Below, one piece after another: positions 42,240 to 50,561 of a stretch of DNA of 64,000 nt. The DNA is from JAAUUE01 sp943370025. Lineage in GTDB: Bacteria > Cyanobacteriota > Cyanobacteriia > Cyanobacteriales > JAAUUE01. The translations under genes were made by a program, and so were the position numbers. Under the pieces are notes generated by a model. The model was given only the letters and a program-made list of their open reading frames with translations, was not told the DNA's origin and made no database searches. The DNA lies in the NCBI GenBank assembly GCA_943370025.1, contig CALRPI020000021.1, positions 6,886-70,885 of the forward strand. The letters run 5' to 3'. Each line of letters begins with the position of its first letter. The first letter of the stretch is position 1.

Positions 42240-43292
42240 TTAAACTGCTACTACCTCTGGGGATTGGTGCTGCCACACTTGACCATCTAGAGCCATTTGT
42301 TCGATCGAACTAGCAAGACGCAGAGCCTTGAGAGCCTGTTCACCGCCGACAGAAGGCTGGTCACCACCCCGAACACAGGTAATAAAATGCTCTAATTCAG
42401 CATGGAGCGGTTCGATATTGCTGGTGTAGACCTTTTCAATTAAGCCATCTTGACGATAGAGAACTTGGCCATAGTCGGTCATCCAATCAGCGGTAGTTTG
42501 CCGGTGGATTAAAATCTCGTTGTTGAGAAAATCTGCCTCGGTGAGGGAGTTTTGACAATGGGCAACGATGCGGCGAATCTTGCGATGGGTGACTTTACTC
42601 GCAGTTAGGGTCGCTACAATCCCATTGGCAAAAACCAAGGTTGCGGTAACATAATCGAGATATCCTGAATCCGCTGCTCGACTCCCGCTCGCTGTCAGTT
42701 TAACTACTGGGGAAGCCGCCAACTCTAGCAACAAATCAATATCATGGATCATTAAATCTAAGACTACCGACACATCGTTTGCTCTCTGGGAGTAGGGACT
42801 CATGCGATGTGCCTCTAGGGCAAGTAATTCTTCGGTTTTCAGGACTTTGCTTAGTTCAGCAAAAGCTGGGTTAAACCGCTCAATATGGCCTACTTGAAGG
42901 ATCTTTTGGGCAGTAGCTGCCGCATTGACTAGGGATTCCGCCTCGGCAATGCTGGCGGCGATCGGCTTCTCAATCAGCACATGAACTCCAGCCTTCAGGC
43001 AGGTCATCCCCACTTCATGATGTAGCCGAGTCGGGACTGCCACGCACACTGCATCCACATGGGGCAGCAGGGCATGATAGTCTTCAAAAAATTTGGCTCT
43101 ATATTTACTAGCAGTATCAATGCCCCTTTCCACATTGAGATCAGATACACCAACCAACTGCACATCCTTCATAAAACTCAGGACACGAGTATGATGCTGT
43201 CCCATGTTGCCAATGCCGATTACACCCACCCGAACTGGGGGTAACTTCCCCGCTGATTGAGTCTCTGTGACTGGTATCATGCTATTTTGCAC
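42240..43292 (-). CDS. Gfo/Idh/MocA family oxidoreductase
   Basis: 350 residues. NAD(P)-binding Rossmann motif VGVIGIGNMGQHHTRVL (~residue 23), the AVPTRLHHEV helix, and the family EKPIA motif near 113. C-terminal domain ALEAHRMSPYSQRANDVSVVLDLMIHDID. Acts on sugars or sugar-like dehydrogenase substrates; the substrate is not predictable. Ends before a strong hairpin terminator; the region upstream (43293-43755) has no gene. Confidence 0.88.
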   Translation of the reverse strand: MQNSMIPVTETQSAGKLPPVRVGVIGIGNMGQHHTRVLSFMKDVQLVGVSDLNVERGIDTASKYRAKFFEDYHALLPHVDAVCVAVPTRLHHEVGMTCLKAGVHVLIEKPIAASIAEAESLVNAAATAQKILQVGHIERFNPAFAELSKVLKTEELLALEAHRMSPYSQRANDVSVVLDLMIHDIDLLLELAASPVVKLTASGSRAADSGYLDYVTATLVFANGIVATLTASKVTHRKIRRIVAHCQNSLTEADFLNNEILIHRQTTADWMTDYGQVLYRQDGLIEKVYTSNIEPLHAELEHFITCVRGGDQPSVGGEQALKALRLASSIEQMALDGQVWQHQSPEVVAV

Positions 43293-43755
43293 TCAACTTT
43301 TCTCCTAAACCAATAGGTATTTAATGATTTTTGAGTCGGAATTGCCCCGCAAGGCGAAGAAATTTCGACTTTTTTAGTACCACCAATGATTTCAACTAGG
43401 AAGACCCATCACGGCTAGGTGTAGGGAAGTACCCAGTCAAACAAGCTATAAGAATCAGATATCCAAGTTTAAGTTTCCTTTTTAAGCTGTTCCTGCAATA
43501 ATTCCTGACTGGTTTTTTAATCAAGCCCACTTAAAACTATAAGAATCTTAAATTTTTTTTTAGCATACCATTGAAGTTACAAAAATTTACCCCAGCTAAG
43601 AGAATTTTCCTCCGGATAGTCCTGGAAAGTATTTTGGTCAAGGACTTACGCATCTGGAAGTTGTTGCGGGCTGAGGGTCGTCAAAGCTCGCAAAAATGTC
43701 TACAACTCTCAATAATTTGTTGGCAGTGCGTAAGTCCTAAAAAAAATCTGGATTT
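43293..43755. other. intergenic region with family 2 repeat
   Basis: AT-rich; contains the family 2 repeat at 43641-43739. No gene supported. Confidence 0.6.
43641..43739 (-). repeat. family 2 palindromic repeat, copy c
   Basis: Read on the minus strand it begins TTAGGACTTACGCACTGCC and ends ATGCGTAAGTCCTT. The inner hairpin is imperfect (GTTGTTGCGGGCT / AGCTCGCAAAAATG). Confidence 0.85.
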
Positions 43756-44004
43756 TCATAAATAGCGATCGCCTTGGCGTTGGGTCGCAATATTGCCTTG
43801 GCGTTGCGCAATATTGCTTAGATGTTTTTGCAGGGTTATATCACGACCTTTAGTTAACTCTGGATATTTATCATAGTTAGAGACAATGGCTAAAAAAGCT
43901 CCACCGAGGATGAAGATAGGCAAGGGTAAGGTGAAGTGTTTTGCCCATTGGTACACTTCGGCGATCGCAAATAATAATAGAAAACTAGCCAGCCATACTC
44001 TCAT
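43756..44004 (-). CDS. small membrane protein, 82 residues
   Basis: MRVWLASFLLLFAIAEVYQW and LPLPIFILGGAFLAIVSN give two hydrophobic stretches, so one or two membrane helices. The C-terminus has a short repeat (NIAQRQGNIATQRQGD) of the same type seen in the DUF1611 protein at 46214. The reading frame and start fit a real gene; function unknown. Confidence 0.6.
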   Translation of the reverse strand: MRVWLASFLLLFAIAEVYQWAKHFTLPLPIFILGGAFLAIVSNYDKYPELTKGRDITLQKHLSNIAQRQGNIATQRQGDRYL

Positions 44005-44027
44005 AGAATTATTGTAATTTTTTAGTG

Positions 44028-44060
44028 TAGGACATACCGCACATTGTGCGGTATGTCCTA
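44028..44060. terminator. perfect hairpin terminator of permease gene
   Basis: 33 bases, TAGGACATACCGCACA / TGTGCGGTATGTCCTA with a one-base loop, 8 bases after the OppC-type gene stop on the minus strand. Confidence 0.7.
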
Positions 44061-44068
44061 ACTGCTGT

Positions 44069-45184
44069 TTAATCGCCTTGCAAATTACGAGGGTCTAAGG
44101 CATCCCGTAGACCATCTCCCAATAGGTTAAAAGCCAGAACTGTAGTGATGATTAACGCCGCTGGCGACCAGACTAGCCAAGGCTGGAGTACCAGCACCGA
44201 AGCATTGGTGGCGATCGAGAGCATATTTCCCCAAGAAGGATCCGGAGGCTTGATGCCCAAACCAATGAAACTCAAGACCGACTCGGCAATAATAAAACCG
44301 GGAACAGCTAAGGTTGCCGAGATAATAACATAAGTGGCGGTTTGAGGCAGAATGTGGCGAACAATAATCCTTAGGGGACTAGCCCCCATCGATCGAGCGG
44401 CTTGGACAAATTCCCGTTCCTTAATCGACAAGACCTGCCCCCGGATCACCCGTGCCAAGCCCGACCAACTAATCAAGGACATAATTGCCACAATTAATAG
44501 AAATCGCTGGGAACCGCTGAGGGTGGGAGGAAGGACAGCGGCAAGGGAAACCAATAGATATATCCCCGGAATCGTCATCAACACTTCCACCAGCCGCATC
44601 AAAAAAGTATCTAACCAACCACCAAAATATCCAGAAATTCCCCCAATCAGTAAGCCAAGGGGAAAACTAATCAAAATTCCCACTAAACCAATGCTGAGAC
44701 TAATTCTACTGCCGTAAATTAGTCGACTAAACTGGTCTCGCCCCTGCTCATCGGTGCCTAAAAGATTTAGCTTCCCCTCACCATTCGTCCCAAACAGATG
44801 CCAGTTAGTTTCAATCCCCGGAAATATTTTCAATTCTTTGATCGGCGGCGGCAGGGGAATGGACAGGGCAAAAAGCTTGTAGCTGGAGCCTTTGACCAAT
44901 AGATTAACTGCGGAGGGTTTTTGCTGGTTTATGACTAGGAGGCGATCGCCTGTGGTCACATCGGTTTTACCTTGGGTAGTGGGATAGACATGGAGACCAA
45001 AGAATTTGCCCTGATGTTGCCAGTGCATTTGGGTGGGGGGCAGCAGGGAGCCATTAGCTTGAGCTACGTAGGGATCGTAGGGAGCGACAAAATCGGCGCA
45101 AACTGCCACGCCATAGAAAAAGACGAGGATGATTGCTCCTAGGCGAGCGATCGGATTTTTGCTGAGTTTTTGCCACCAATTCAT
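44069..45184 (-). CDS. OppC/DppC-type ABC transporter permease
   Basis: 371 residues, longer than the usual ~300 because of an ~85-residue hydrophilic insert after the first membrane helix (~38-150). Five further helices. The EAA-type loop near residues 265-285 (EREFVQAARSMGASPLRIIVRHILP) is clear. Probably imports peptides, nickel or similar. OppB, ATPases and binding protein are not adjacent. It overlaps the HD gene before it by 4 bases (ATGA). Confidence 0.88.
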   Translation of the reverse strand: MNWWQKLSKNPIARLGAIILVFFYGVAVCADFVAPYDPYVAQANGSLLPPTQMHWQHQGKFFGLHVYPTTQGKTDVTTGDRLLVINQQKPSAVNLLVKGSSYKLFALSIPLPPPIKELKIFPGIETNWHLFGTNGEGKLNLLGTDEQGRDQFSRLIYGSRISLSIGLVGILISFPLGLLIGGISGYFGGWLDTFLMRLVEVLMTIPGIYLLVSLAAVLPPTLSGSQRFLLIVAIMSLISWSGLARVIRGQVLSIKEREFVQAARSMGASPLRIIVRHILPQTATYVIISATLAVPGFIIAESVLSFIGLGIKPPDPSWGNMLSIATNASVLVLQPWLVWSPAALIITTVLAFNLLGDGLRDALDPRNLQGD

Positions 45185-46113
45185 GCCATTTCATCCCCGA
45201 TTTTATTCCCAATATCATCCCCAACTTCATCCTTGTTTAAGGGCATTTGTAACATGGCTTTTTGTTGTTCTTCCTGCTCCATTTCATGCTCTACGACGAA
45301 AACATTGGAATAAAGATTAGAAATAATTTGCTTGCCCTGTTGGGTCAGAGATAAATAATTCAAGGCATCTTTGATGTAGGGAAATACTCCCTGCCAGTAA
45401 AACTTAGAATAGTTGCGGCGCAAATCCCCCGGATTTTTGTAGTTCAGGGATTTATTTACACCAGTTTCTTCAAATTCGTAGTACAAAGCGCCGATTTTCT
45501 TCAGGTAGCGAGGATCACTGAGCTGGCCAATTAAATCCGATGCCCGGACTAAACCAGCATAGTTTACCGTATCTTGGTGGTCTTCTTTGTTCGGTACAGG
45601 GAATCTAGTTAATTCAATACTGCGCTTGATTAGATCTGCATCAATTAATTTATGCCCCCCAAAGCGCTCGTCGATGAATAGCTTACCTCGATCGACATGG
45701 TAAGGGGTCAAGGCGGCATCGGAAGCACCGGGGGGTAAGTGAACCATTTCTCCATCTAAACCTGTGGCATAGAGTCTTTCGCTATCTCGGTCTTGGCGGC
45801 ACACCCCCTTGACGTAGCCAATATCATGGCAGATCAGGGCAATAATAAAATGCAGCCAATCTTCACAGGATACGCCCCCTTCCCGAATATGTTTGCCCCG
45901 CAAGACTTCCTGCCCGACAAGGGTGACTAAGATTGAATGCTCAACGTTGTGGTAGAGGGCATCACTATTGGAAATATTTTCCATGCCCATGTTCCCCGCC
46001 CAAGCAATGATGTCTGAATAGTTGGGCATATAACCGCCGTAGGTACGCTGGTAGCCTTCCCGCAATTTTTTGACAAAGGAATCAATAAGAATTTCTGTGG
46101 CGTTGAAAAACAT
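45181..46113 (-). CDS. HD-domain metal-dependent phosphohydrolase
   Basis: 310 residues. HD residues: YHNVEHSILV (~residues 54-63) and ICHDIGYVKG (~93-102), plus a downstream Asp (VRASDLIG). A cAMP/cGMP phosphodiesterase-like or nucleotide-hydrolase fold is likely; substrate unknown. The stop TGA overlaps the permease ATG, so they are translationally coupled. The C-terminal tail has an IG-D repeat (DEVGDDIGNKIGDEMA). Confidence 0.85.
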   Translation of the reverse strand: MFFNATEILIDSFVKKLREGYQRTYGGYMPNYSDIIAWAGNMGMENISNSDALYHNVEHSILVTLVGQEVLRGKHIREGGVSCEDWLHFIIALICHDIGYVKGVCRQDRDSERLYATGLDGEMVHLPPGASDAALTPYHVDRGKLFIDERFGGHKLIDADLIKRSIELTRFPVPNKEDHQDTVNYAGLVRASDLIGQLSDPRYLKKIGALYYEFEETGVNKSLNYKNPGDLRRNYSKFYWQGVFPYIKDALNYLSLTQQGKQIISNLYSNVFVVEHEMEQEEQQKAMLQMPLNKDEVGDDIGNKIGDEMA

Positions 46114-46213
46114 AGTTGCTATTTGCTCCTAGTGATTTCAGATTTTTCCATGATAACAGATGCCCATAATGTAGATGCCCATACGTCCTAGCTTAACGCG
46201 AACTCAGTTTAAT

Positions 46214-47257
46214 CTAGAGTAATGCATCTAGAAGAATTTCTGCCCCGAAGCGCACGGCATCAGTACAAGGTAAACCTGTGGCAGCTTGGGTGTAGGCGAT
46301 GGCATCATTGGCAGTATCTGCATCCAAAAAAGCGGTATTCAGGGCGATCGCCTTGACCTTTGCTCCCAAAGCCACCGCCTCGTAGAGACTAATGACTTCC
46401 GGCAGGGGGGGAATCTCAAAATCGGGATGTTTTCTAATCTGCTCCTGTCCCCAACGATGGACTAAGATCATGGCGGTGGGCTGACTGCCCCGAATTAAAG
46501 GCAGGGTGGCGGTGGAGCCGGGATGCAAGAGAGAACCCTGCCCTTCAATAATTACCAAATCTTGGTCTGCCCCTGATTCTACAACTAGCTGCTCGATCGC
46601 CCCTGCTGCAAAATCTACTCGCACCGTATCTAAGGCGACTCCAGCTCCAGCGATCATAATTCCAGCTTGACCTGTGGCTAAAAATTTAGACCTCAATCCC
46701 CGATTCCGAGCAGATTTGTTGAGTTCTAGGCTAGTGGACATTTTCCCGATCGCCATATCTGTCCCCACGGTGAGGATGCGCTGACAAGCTAAGAAACGGG
46801 CTTGACCACTGCCAATCTGCAAATGCCTTGGTTCTTGACGTACATCCCAAATCCACTGCCCCGGCTGTAGTAAGGTCGTTAACTGGGGATGCTGCGCTAG
46901 AGGAGTGTGCAGACCATTGACGATCGACAGACCAGAGGCGATCGCCTGTGTTAATTCCTGTAGCCAATCATCAGGTAACGCTCCCCCTGCTGGAGCAATG
47001 CCAATTACTAAGACATCGGGTTGGTAAGCTAAGGCATTGGTCAGGGAGTCGACGATCGGGACTGGACGGTTAATGCCTGTAAGAGTCAGTAGCGATTCCC
47101 CAGCAGATTCGTGGTCAATGACTACCACTGGAGAAGAGGTACTATAACGGAGAAGAGACAGACCTGTTTTCCCTTGTCCGCCCTCGCGTTGTGTAGCAAT
47201 GTTGCTTTTAATCCCCCCGTGGAGAAGTAGGGCTAGTTTGTGATCAGGTTTTAACAT
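46214..47257 (-). CDS. DUF1611 (DgcN-like) P-loop protein
   Basis: 347 residues. N-terminal Rossmann-like part with LVIGIAPAGGALPDDW; C-terminal P-loop domain with VGTDMAIGKMSTSLEL (Walker A-like) near 172 and GQGSLLHPG. Some relatives (DgcN) act as D-glutamate N-acetyltransferases with an L-/D-glutamate cyclo-isomerase; that partner gene is not here. An in-frame insertion KSNIATQREG breaks the N-terminal GI-QGKTG segment. Confidence 0.82.
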   Translation of the reverse strand: MLKPDHKLALLLHGGIKSNIATQREGGQGKTGLSLLRYSTSSPVVVIDHESAGESLLTLTGINRPVPIVDSLTNALAYQPDVLVIGIAPAGGALPDDWLQELTQAIASGLSIVNGLHTPLAQHPQLTTLLQPGQWIWDVRQEPRHLQIGSGQARFLACQRILTVGTDMAIGKMSTSLELNKSARNRGLRSKFLATGQAGIMIAGAGVALDTVRVDFAAGAIEQLVVESGADQDLVIIEGQGSLLHPGSTATLPLIRGSQPTAMILVHRWGQEQIRKHPDFEIPPLPEVISLYEAVALGAKVKAIALNTAFLDADTANDAIAYTQAATGLPCTDAVRFGAEILLDALL

Positions 47258-47370
47258 CGGCTTTTGCCTCTTAATCCTGAGTTTGGGTTATTTGCCTAAT
47301 TTACCAAGGATTGATCAATTTACCAAGGATTATGCATATTAGACCGTTGCCATGCCTATCAATTTTAGGT

Positions 47371-47404
47371 TTAAGAGTGGGTGGCGACAGTAACCCACTC
47401 TTAA
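47371..47404. repeat. hairpin, GAGTGGGTGG type
   Basis: TTAAGAGTGGGT / ACCCACTCTTAA with a 10-base loop (GGCGACAGTA). Same family as 626-659. Confidence 0.65.
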
Positions 47405-47537
47405 ATTATCGTAAGTACTTTTACGTAAGTTTGTAAGTATTTTCACTGAATATAGTCGATGTTGTCCCACAATATCCTAGGATAATTCTATTGAGAAAAC
47501 TTCTCTTCTCTATTGCTTAATCTGCTTAATCTTTAAG

Positions 47538-48944
47538 ATGAATAATCAAGACTTAGCCTTTACTTCAGCCTTAACTCAAGCTAATCTAATCCGCACCAAG
47601 GAAATCACTCCTTTAGATTTAGTAGAAACTTATCTCGATCGCATCACCCGGTTGGATGACAAGTTAGGTAGTTATTTTTACGTAGCCAGAGAAATGGCGA
47701 TCGCTGAAGCAAAACAAAAAACTGAATTCCTCGCCACCCTTTCAAACTCCGATATTTCTAATCTGCCCGCCTTTTTTGGGGTTCCCATCGCCATCAAAGA
47801 TCTGAACTCTGTCACCGGAATGCCCTGTAGCTACGGCGTTGGTGCATTAAAGCAAAACATCGCCACCGCCGATGAAGGGGTGGTATTACGCATCAAGCAA
47901 GCTGGATTTATTATCCTCGGCAAGACTGCCACCCCTGAGTTGGGTTCTTTCCCCTACACCGAAGCACCGGGATTTCCTCCCAGCCGCAACCCTTGGAACC
48001 TAGATTACAGTAGTGGTGGTTCTAGTGGTGGCAGTGCCGCAGCCGTGGCCGCAGGGTTAGCTCCCCTCGCTCAAGGTTCTGATGCCGGAGGGTCAATTCG
48101 GGGACCTGCTTTTTGTTGTGGAGTAGTAGGCATTAAACCCAGTCGGGGGCGAGTGTCTTGGGATCCTGCGGGAGACAAGCAAGGGGGTATTTCTACCAAT
48201 GGGCCGATCGCTCGCAACGTGGGCGATGCCGCTGCTCTGTTAGATGTGATGGCTGGCTATGTCACTGGAGACCCTTACTGGTTAACAGAACCAGCAATTT
48301 CTTTTTCTGCTGCCACCAAGCAAGAATTACCCCAACTCCGTATTGCCTATACGACCACAGTGGAGCCAATTGGTAGTGCCACTCCAGAAGTGGCTGAAGC
48401 AGTGATGACAACAAGTAAACATTTAGAGGCAATGGGGCATATCCTAGAACCCGCCTGCCCAAATTTTACTGGGCTAATTGACCCTTTTACGAAGATTTGG
48501 CAAGCAGGAGTAGCGTCGGCTCCAATCCCCATTTCAGTCCTCAGCCCTATGAATCAATGGATATCACAACAATCTGGAACTGCTGGAGAATATTTGCAAG
48601 CTTTAGGGGCAATGCAGGCGATCGCAAGGGGAATAGTTGGCTTTTTTGATCGCTATGATGTGCTAATCCTGCCGGTGTATTTACATCCTCAGATTCTGGT
48701 TGGTGAGTGGGCTAGTCTGGATCCAGAGTCAACCCTAGAAAAAATTACTAACTGGATTGCCCCTTGTCCACCTTTTAATGCTGCCGGATTACCAGTAATT
48801 GCTTTACCCACTGGTTTAGGTAGCAATGGCTTACCCCTAGGGATTCAAATAGTCGGCAAGCCCGCAGCCGAAGCAACTATTATTGCTCTAGCCGCCCAGC
48901 TAGAAGTAGCTCATTTTGCAGGCTTAAATCCTAATCTGAGTTAG
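47538..48944 (+). CDS. amidase-signature family protein
   Basis: 468 residues. Catalytic Lys in PIAIKDLN (~residue 87), and the Ser-cisSer motif GGSSGGSAAAVAAG (~residues 157-170) followed by GSDAGGSIRGPAFCCG. The AS fold hydrolyses amides; GatA (tRNA amidotransferase) is a close relative, but the sequence is more like a general amidase. Substrate unknown. It stands alone. Confidence 0.88.
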   Translation: MNNQDLAFTSALTQANLIRTKEITPLDLVETYLDRITRLDDKLGSYFYVAREMAIAEAKQKTEFLATLSNSDISNLPAFFGVPIAIKDLNSVTGMPCSYGVGALKQNIATADEGVVLRIKQAGFIILGKTATPELGSFPYTEAPGFPPSRNPWNLDYSSGGSSGGSAAAVAAGLAPLAQGSDAGGSIRGPAFCCGVVGIKPSRGRVSWDPAGDKQGGISTNGPIARNVGDAAALLDVMAGYVTGDPYWLTEPAISFSAATKQELPQLRIAYTTTVEPIGSATPEVAEAVMTTSKHLEAMGHILEPACPNFTGLIDPFTKIWQAGVASAPIPISVLSPMNQWISQQSGTAGEYLQALGAMQAIARGIVGFFDRYDVLILPVYLHPQILVGEWASLDPESTLEKITNWIAPCPPFNAAGLPVIALPTGLGSNGLPLGIQIVGKPAAEATIIALAAQLEVAHFAGLNPNLS

Positions 48945-49092
48945 AATCTAAGCCAAAATCGAAATGAAGATCAGCTAATTTTCCTGCTCCCATCTGCAAA
49001 ACGCTGTAAATTATTAAAGTCTATAATTGAAACAGCCCCTGATGACTCTCCACTGACTCTCCAAAATTCTTTTTCCAGACTCTAGACAGAAT

Positions 49093-50166
49093 ATGGATTT
49101 TCCTTTAAACAACTTGTCATCTTTTCATTCCGAGCTCTTGGCAAATACAGAGTTGGGGCGCTTGTGTGGACAAGACAAATTATTTCGCGATCGCTACCAA
49201 GTCATCCGCATCATTGGGCGGGGAGGCTTTGGAGTTACCTTTTTGGCAAAAGATCTGGGGCTACCCACCACCCCCTACTGTGTGATTAAGCTCCTCTGCC
49301 CCAAGGTTAGTAGCTCCAGTGCCCTAGAAACTGCCCGATTAAGGTTTGAAAGAGAGGCGAAAACCCTGAGTAAGTTGGGAAATCACTCTCAAATTCCCAT
49401 GTTGCTGGATTATTTCATGCTGGAGGGGGAGTTTTACTTGGTGCAAGAGTATATCCAAGGCGGCACTCTAGCCCGTTTAATTCGCCGCAATGGGCCAATT
49501 TCTGAAATGGGGGTCAGGCAGTTTCTCCGAGAGATGCTCCCATTGCTGCACTATGTCCACAGTAACAAAGTAATTCATCGGGATATCAAGCCTCAAAATA
49601 TTATCCGCTGCCAGACTCACCGCCGCTTGGTCTTAATTGATTTTGGAGCTGTAAAAGAACAAATTGCTCAAGTTGAAGATACTAGTATGAAGGGAGTGAC
49701 CACACATTTCATTGGAACTGTGGGATTTGCTCCGCCGGAACAGTTTGACCTCCGCTCTGTCTATAGTAGTGATATTTATGCCCTAGGGGTAACTTGCTTG
49801 TATCTCCTAAGCGGTGTGGGCCCACTGGATTTCGAGACCGATCGCCACACCAGAAAATTACTTTGGCGGCAAAAACTCCCCAGCATTAGCTCGGAATTAG
49901 CCAATATTCTCGATCAGATGCTGCAACCTTCACCACGCGATCGGTTCCCTTCTGCGCGATCAATTATTGTGGCACTCCATGGCGACCAATTGAGTAGCAA
50001 TCTTTTTGAGTGTTTGGCTGTGCCTCCTAGCCCCTCTGTGGAGGAATCACCGCCAATAGAGGTTTATCAATCTCCCTACGTTAAGTCGGCGATCGCAATC
50101 CGGGAATGGAAACAAAAAAATGCCACAAGGGCAAAAAAAGCTCTCATCAATAGCTCTGGTTCCTGA
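49093..50166 (+). CDS. Ser/Thr protein kinase, SpkB-like without Cys motif or pentapeptides
   Basis: 357 residues. Kinase domain ~35-300: GRGGFG, catalytic K66 (CVIKLL), HRDIKPQN with D164, DFGAVKE, and FAPPEQFDL. All catalytic residues are present. The N-terminus lacks the CxxxC/CxxC motif of SpkB and there are no pentapeptide repeats. The C-terminal ~60 residues are Pro/Ser-rich then basic. It contrasts with the inactive paralogue at 5383. Confidence 0.93.
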   Translation: MDFPLNNLSSFHSELLANTELGRLCGQDKLFRDRYQVIRIIGRGGFGVTFLAKDLGLPTTPYCVIKLLCPKVSSSSALETARLRFEREAKTLSKLGNHSQIPMLLDYFMLEGEFYLVQEYIQGGTLARLIRRNGPISEMGVRQFLREMLPLLHYVHSNKVIHRDIKPQNIIRCQTHRRLVLIDFGAVKEQIAQVEDTSMKGVTTHFIGTVGFAPPEQFDLRSVYSSDIYALGVTCLYLLSGVGPLDFETDRHTRKLLWRQKLPSISSELANILDQMLQPSPRDRFPSARSIIVALHGDQLSSNLFECLAVPPSPSVEESPPIEVYQSPYVKSAIAIREWKQKNATRAKKALINSSGS

Positions 50167-50561
50167 TTTTTCTGCTTCAGCTTAGTAATTCTTTTGGCGA
50201 TCTTCAATAATTCTCCTCGCTTGCAGCAGGGGAAATCGTTTGCCAGAGGCACATTAAACCCAGCCAAGGAATTAGAATTGCTATGACATTTCTAAAAAAT
50301 CACGTCTACCCCCTTGGCATAACAGCTATACTGGTGGTAGCCTATAGAGGGAAATTTTAAGAGGAAATTTCGACAAGGCACAATGCTTGGCAACCTAAGC
50401 TAAAGTTCTGATGTATGTGGTAATACAAAAGCTCCTAGCTATTGAAGTTGGCAATCCAAGTATTTGGTGATACAAAGCTTTGTAACACTACCTGAAGTGC
50501 TTTACGGGTAACAAATGTGGTTTGTGAAAGTTTAATGTAGGTGTGAGGACACAACATATAT
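50167..50561. other. intergenic region before first porin gene
   Basis: 395 bases without a gene or clear hairpin. It probably contains the porin promoter. Both porin genes share a GTGTGAGGA motif just before the start. Confidence 0.5.
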
